Source: Methylacidiphilales bacterium (lineage in GTDB: Bacteria > Verrucomicrobiota > Verrucomicrobiia > Methylacidiphilales > UBA1321). From it: a stretch of 41,351 nt of DNA. Within the stretch, counting starts at the first letter, position 1; each line of letters opens with the position of its first letter. A program made the translations under genes and the position numbers. The notes under the pieces were generated by a model. That model was not told where the DNA came from, ran no database searches, and was given only the letters and a program-made list of their open reading frames with translations. The DNA lies in assembly GCA_021272315.1 (NCBI GenBank), contig JAJSLI010000054.1, positions 1-41,351 of the forward strand, read 5' to 3'. This document shows, one piece after another, positions 37,196-41,351 of the stretch.

Positions 37196-38086
37196 CTTCT
37201 CCCTAACCTTTTAAGAATCAAGGGGAGGAGTGGCTGAAAACAGCCACTACGGGCCTGCCGTGCGTAGATGACAGTAGCCGAAAGACCTCATCTGCAAGGC
37301 CTAGTCGGATTTGCCTGCCTCAATTGACGAGAGGTGTGGGGAGTCTTCCTTTACGCTTCTCGCATGGAGGCCAAGGCTATTGCGCAGAGCTGGGACCCCA
37401 CCCATGTGACAGGTCATCCTTGGAGGGACTTTCCGAAGGCAAGGGGGTGACATCGGATGTATCTGTCTCGGCGCAACCCACCAGTCCGATGATAACGGCA
37501 CAAAGAAGGAGGACTGAAAGAACCTTTAAAGAGCAGTTCATTCAGGAATTAAAAGCAAGAATGAAGGGGCTGGCAAGCGAACGCTGAAGGTTCCAGCCGA
37601 TCGTCAGGCTGTTAAGGATGCCCTTTAATTTAAGGCCAGTTCAACTAGACGCCTGGAGGGTCGACGGGGATTTTCGATTTTTTCAGCCTTCTTCTTTCCA
37701 CGGGGCTTGAGGGCAAACTGCCCTTCCCGCGCTTCCGGAAGAGGGCTCCAAGCGAGGCAACTACAAGTTAAAGCGGCATTCACTCTTATTAATGACGCGG
37801 CATTCAAAAATCGGTTTCCAACTTTTTTACCATTGCCTCTTTGGTAAACGACTATTCGGGTTGAAAAAGGAGTAATAGCAACGAATGGGTTTCTTAGTCC
37901 GGTGGCGATACTCGGTTGCCACATTGACTGCCGAGCCCGGCAAGACGAAAGTGGTCATGCGACCGTGCCAAATGGCTCGGTGAACGAATTTTTCATCCGT
38001 TCGAGCACAATTTGTGTCAGAATGGAGTGGTTGGAGCCCCGGATCTTGTCAGAAGAGTTGCGGAGCCTCATTTTTTGACAGTCTCT
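37196..38086. other. Long intergenic region with several hairpins
   Basis: No convincing gene is seen in these 891 bp. Just past the tRNA are a perfect 8-bp hairpin with loop AAAA (arms AGTGGCTG/CAGCCACT, 37229-37248) and a long-range pair AGATGA/TCATCT around 37266-37293. Around 37710-37735 are the inverted repeats AGGGCA/TGCCCT and CTTCCGGAAG. Weak ORFs of 99 codons (minus, 37625-37924) and 87 codons (plus, TTG start, 37324-37587) match no family known to me and may be chance. A structured ncRNA or relics of repeats are possible. Confidence 0.45.
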
Positions 38087-39361
38087 ATGGCAAATCGTTC
38101 AAATCAAGAGAGTCCTTTGCCAGAAGGTGTCCTATCGACGCGAAATCGGAGCGGGAAAACTTCTCCCGCCGAACCTGTGAAGGTGCGGTGGCTGACTTTG
38201 TTGCGGGTGCTGGTCATCGTCGCGGCGGGTGGCTGGATTTGCTGGTTTGTGTTGCGGTCGCGGTTGAATTCGCAATTGGCGCTGGCGCACAACAAACTGG
38301 GTGGACTTCTGCTGCGGCGCGGCGATCTGGCCGGGGCGCTGCAACAATATGAAGAGTCGACGAAAATCGACCCAACAAACCCCAGCACGACCGTGGATAT
38401 GGGGACAACGTTGCTGCGGATGGGACGCGCCGATGAGGCAATCAGAGAATATGAGGAGGCCCTGAAACTCGACCCGGAATATGCGGAGGCTTGGTTCGAT
38501 GCCGGCAACGCGCTGGGCGTGGCGGGCAGGCTGCCCGAGGCGATCGAAAAGTACCAGCAGGCCCTGAAACTCAAACCCCGTTATGCCGAAGCGCACAACA
38601 ATCTTGGCAGCGTGTTGGTAAAGTCAGGCCGGCTAAAAGAAGGAATGGACGAGTATGCGGCGGCTTTGGAGATCGATCCCGGCTATGCCGAGGCGCATGA
38701 CAATCTCGGAAGTGCGATGATGCTGGCCGGGAACGTTCCGGATGCGATGGAGCAGTTTGGGATCGCCCTGCGGCTCAACCCGGATGACGCGGAGGCACTC
38801 GGCAATATGGGCGATGCGTTGGCGCGACAAGGGCGATTCTCCGAGGCAATCGAGGAATTCCGCGCGGCCCTGAAGATTGATCCCGGACTTGCCGAGACCC
38901 ACAACAGGATGGGTGGGGTGCTCCAGCAGGCGGGCCAGACGGAGGACGCCGCGGAGCAATACGTGGAGGCGCTGAAGATCAACCCCGGCTACGCCGAGGC
39001 TCACTTGAACCTGGGGATTGCCCTGTCAGCCATGGGAATGTTTCCCGAGGCGGAAGAACAGATCCAGGCGGCGTTGAAACTATTGCCCGATAATCCCGTG
39101 GAGCGGACCAGCTTGGGAAACGTATTCCTGCGCTGTGGAAAATTTTCCGATGCGATAACGCAGTACCGGGAGGCGCTCAAACGCGATCCCGATTTTGCCG
39201 AGGCGCACAATAATCTCGGTGCGGCCCTGGAGCAGGAGGGGCGGTTGGCGCAAGCGGCGGCTGAGTATCGGGAGGCCCTGCGGATCAATCCCAACGATCA
39301 GGAAGCGCAGGAGAATCTGGCTCGCGTGGCAGGAAAGAAGAAGCCGGCACCGTCCCACTAA
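38087..39361 (+). CDS. Membrane-anchored TPR protein
   Basis: The 424-residue protein starts at the ATG in TCTCTATGGCAAATCG, which resembles the start context of the membrane-TPR genes at 251 and 30845 (MANRS versus MAKRS). An in-frame ORF 25 codons longer is less likely. After about 35 basic residues comes one span (WLTLLRVLVIVAAGGWICWF, about 35-54), then ten canonical 34-residue TPRs plus a partial one to the end. It lacks the polytopic GT-C-like domain, so it may be a TPR scaffold anchored in the inner membrane. It is convergent with the RluA-type gene. Confidence 0.85.
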   Translation: MANRSNQESPLPEGVLSTRNRSGKTSPAEPVKVRWLTLLRVLVIVAAGGWICWFVLRSRLNSQLALAHNKLGGLLLRRGDLAGALQQYEESTKIDPTNPSTTVDMGTTLLRMGRADEAIREYEEALKLDPEYAEAWFDAGNALGVAGRLPEAIEKYQQALKLKPRYAEAHNNLGSVLVKSGRLKEGMDEYAAALEIDPGYAEAHDNLGSAMMLAGNVPDAMEQFGIALRLNPDDAEALGNMGDALARQGRFSEAIEEFRAALKIDPGLAETHNRMGGVLQQAGQTEDAAEQYVEALKINPGYAEAHLNLGIALSAMGMFPEAEEQIQAALKLLPDNPVERTSLGNVFLRCGKFSDAITQYREALKRDPDFAEAHNNLGAALEQEGRLAQAAAEYREALRINPNDQEAQENLARVAGKKKPAPSH

Positions 39362-39377
39362 GGGCAGCAGGCTCCAA

Positions 39378-40247
39378 TCAAACGAGTCGGCCCAGTTCGC
39401 CGGGCAGCGCGGAAACGAAATGCATCTCCTCGCCGGTTCCGGGATGGGAAAAGCGGAGGGCTGAGGCATGGAGGGCAAGGCGCCTGCCGGGGTTGGTTTT
39501 GGCGCCATATTTTTTGTCGCCGACGATGGGACAACCGGCATCTGCAAGCTGGACCCGTATCTGGTGGCGGCGCCCGGTTTCCAGGGTGAGTTCAACCAAC
39601 GATGCGGCTTCCCCCTTTTTCATGACACGGTAGCGGGTGAGGGCGCGACGTGTGCCAGGACCCGGAGGCGCGCGGTGAACTTTTAGCGGATCGGATTCAT
39701 CGAGATGGCAATCGAGGAGTCCTGAACCGCCGGGCGGCGCGCCTTCGACGACCGCGAGATATTTCTTTTCAGCGGCGGTCCAATTTTCCTGCAGCGCACG
39801 CTTGGCCGGTTCGTTTTTGGCGAAGACCATGAGTCCCGAGGTCTCGCGGTCGAGACGGTGGACGATCCAGACCCGTTCGCGGCTCTGACGATGGCCGAGG
39901 CGGACGTGATCGGTCAGAATGGCGTAGGCTGTCCTTTCGGATTCGGACGCGCTGGCGATGCTGAGCAGGCCGGCGGGCTTTTCGATGACGATAATGTCGG
40001 CATCCTCCCGGCGGATACGGATATTGGCCGGGAGAAGGGTTCCCGGCCCGGCCCATCCCTTCGGCTGGATGACGATCTTGTCGCCGGGCCGTAGCGGATG
40101 GTCGAATTGGGTGACGATCCTGCCATTGACCGTGACGGCGCTAAACTTAAGCCAGTGACGGACTTGGTTTTTCTTTGTTTCCGGCCACGCTTGAAACAGG
40201 TACGCGAGCAATTCCCCGGGACGGGTTACGATATGAGGAAAAGGCAT
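39378..40247 (-). CDS. RluA-family pseudouridine synthase
   Basis: The 289-residue protein has an N-terminal S4 RNA-binding domain (about 10-65: AYLFQAWPETKKNQVRHWLK, then RPGDKIVI). The catalytic domain has the motif HRLDRETSG with the nucleophile Asp133, preceded by VIEKPAGLLS. Later blocks KKYLAVVEG and ETGRRHQIRVQLA are typical of RluA/RluC/RluD. It isomerises uridines in rRNA or tRNA. The exact target site cannot be told. The genes at 38087 and 39378 are tail to tail with 16 bp between them. Confidence 0.93.
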   Translation of the reverse strand: MPFPHIVTRPGELLAYLFQAWPETKKNQVRHWLKFSAVTVNGRIVTQFDHPLRPGDKIVIQPKGWAGPGTLLPANIRIRREDADIIVIEKPAGLLSIASASESERTAYAILTDHVRLGHRQSRERVWIVHRLDRETSGLMVFAKNEPAKRALQENWTAAEKKYLAVVEGAPPGGSGLLDCHLDESDPLKVHRAPPGPGTRRALTRYRVMKKGEAASLVELTLETGRRHQIRVQLADAGCPIVGDKKYGAKTNPGRRLALHASALRFSHPGTGEEMHFVSALPGELGRLV

Positions 40248-40396
40248 GGCATCCAGAAAAGTGATTACTATGATCGTTTTGGAACGGGGTTATTTCAATT
40301 AATTTTGCGGAATATGTCGCCTTTCAAATAAGTGAATAATAGGATAAGCACGCCTTACGGGGAGCAATCTTTGAAGGGGCGGGGAGTCGCCAAAGC

Positions 40397-41351
40397 ATGG
40401 CCAAAAAAATTACAACATGGCTGCCTAAACCCTCGGACAAGGAGGTCGCACGATTGGTGCAGCAGTTGCACAACGCCGATGTGCGCTTGCGGGAGCTGTT
40501 GGGCGATCAGGTCGACGCGGTGCTGAATGCATCGGGCGGGACCTTTCTGCTGCGCCGGACGCAGGAGAGGTTGATCCAGAACGAGGCGATGTTGAGCGCC
40601 GCGCAGCGGATTGCGCGATTTGGAAGTTGGGAACTTGACCTGACGAATCTGGAAAACATCAATGCGAATCTGTTGCTCTGGTCGGACGAGGTCTTTCGAA
40701 TTTTCGGCTACGAGCCGGGCCAGATCGAGGTCAGCAACGAAAATTTTTTCCGGGCGGTTCATCCGGATGATCGCGAAAGCCTCATGGCGGCCGCGCTGGA
40801 GGCAATTCGAGATGGGAAAAGGTACGAGTTCGATCACCGGATCGTTCTACCGGACGGCAAAGTGCGTCATGTGCATGAGGAAGCGGAGATTTTCAAGGAC
40901 CCGCAGTCGGGGCGTCCCCTGAAGATGGTGGGCGTGGTGCAGGACATCACGGAGCGAAAGGAAAGAGAGCAGGAACTGCGGTTGAGCGAAGAACGTTTTT
41001 CAAATGCGTTTGAGAACGCGCCCATCGGCATGGCCCTCGTCATGCCGGATGGCCTCTGGTTGAAGGTGAACCGGGCGCTGTGCCGGATCGTCGGATATAC
41101 GGAACAGGAATTGTACGGGATGACCTTTCAGGAGATCACGCATCCGGACGATTTGGCGTCCGACCTTGAGTTGGCGCGCCGGGTGCTGGCCGATGAGATT
41201 CAGTATTACGAGATGGAGAAGCGGTACATTCACAAAAGGGGTCATCAAGTCTGGATCCATCTCAGCGTTTCGCTGGTGCGCGACGATGAACATCGGCCGC
41301 TCTATTTTGTTTCCCAGATCCAGGACATCACCGAGCGGAAGGAAAGTGAAC
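40397..41351 (+). CDS. PAS-domain signalling protein, N-terminal part (runs off window)
   Basis: The frame is open from the ATG at 40397 to the window end (318 codons). After an N-terminal helical region of about 60 residues come two PAS/PAC modules. The first (about 70-190) has WSDEVFRIFGYEPGQ, FFRAVHPDDRE and VVQDITERK. The second (about 198-318) has ERFSNAFENAPIGMALVMP, HPDD and QIQDITERK. No membrane span is seen so far. Such N-termini usually continue into a histidine kinase or diguanylate cyclase; the output domain is outside the window. A G-rich stretch GGGGCGGGGAG precedes the ATG. Confidence 0.85.
   Translation, partial: MAKKITTWLPKPSDKEVARLVQQLHNADVRLRELLGDQVDAVLNASGGTFLLRRTQERLIQNEAMLSAAQRIARFGSWELDLTNLENINANLLLWSDEVFRIFGYEPGQIEVSNENFFRAVHPDDRESLMAAALEAIRDGKRYEFDHRIVLPDGKVRHVHEEAEIFKDPQSGRPLKMVGVVQDITERKEREQELRLSEERFSNAFENAPIGMALVMPDGLWLKVNRALCRIVGYTEQELYGMTFQEITHPDDLASDLELARRVLADEIQYYEMEKRYIHKRGHQVWIHLSVSLVRDDEHRPLYFVSQIQDITERKESE

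Noticed and set aside
37324..37587. Plus-strand ORF of 87 codons with a TTG start
   Set aside because: Only the last 30 codons look protein-like (RTFKEQFIQELKARMKG); start and family support are lacking.
37625..37924. Minus-strand ORF of 99 codons in the long intergenic region
   Set aside because: Starts with ATG, but its composition is patchy, it matches no family, and it overlaps inverted repeats; insufficient support.

Overview
The window looks like chromosome from a GC-rich Gram-negative bacterium, most likely a member of Verrucomicrobiota. This is inferred from gene content: a Bbp2-type outer-membrane porin, a mreD-mrdA-rodA-rng block, a PII-glutamine synthetase pair, an Opitutus/Pedosphaera-style LacI regulator and many tetratricopeptide-repeat (TPR) genes. 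No rRNA or species marker is present, so genus is not claimed.

Layout. 1-4058: the tail of one and two complete copies of a polytopic membrane protein with a C-terminal TPR array (tandem paralogs with a repeated 124-bp leader). 4235-7795: a small secreted protein, a LacI-type regulator and a DHA2 MFS exporter. 7830-10754: a stress-type group of small membrane or glycine-zipper proteins, a zinc alcohol dehydrogenase and a DUF2934-like protein. 10898-16215: a HAD phosphatase, then an AraC regulator followed by a tightly spaced same-strand run of alcohol dehydrogenase, cupin hydroxynitrile-lyase homolog, SDR and aldo-keto reductase. 16298-18143: purB followed by a debris zone (REP palindrome, REP-transposase fragment, ParE-like fragment, decayed copy of the purB 3' end). 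18151-22649: a small membrane protein and a 1341-residue exported TPR protein with a 278-residue internal tandem duplication. 23037-28648 (minus): the rod-shape/RNase G operon. 29194-30636: a porin with its own promoter, structured leader and terminator. 30845-34842: a second tandem pair of membrane-TPR genes, overlapping by ATGA. 35023-37195: a sigma-54-type promoter, glnB, glnA and tRNA-Lys. 38087-41351: a membrane-anchored TPR protein, an RluA-type pseudouridine synthase and the start of a PAS-domain signalling protein.

How the genes fit together. About 13.1 kb of the 41.3 kb encodes TPR proteins. The four complete membrane-TPR proteins share the architecture of eukaryotic TMTC O-mannosyltransferases (acidic motif in the first loop, many membrane spans, C-terminal TPRs) and are the most intriguing set here. 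The glnB-glnA pair is ordinary nitrogen control. mreD-mrdA-rodA-rng is the cell-elongation module without mreB or mreC beside it. The AraC-oxidoreductase run looks like a carbonyl or cyanohydrin stress/detoxification unit. Functional links beyond operon spacing are inference.
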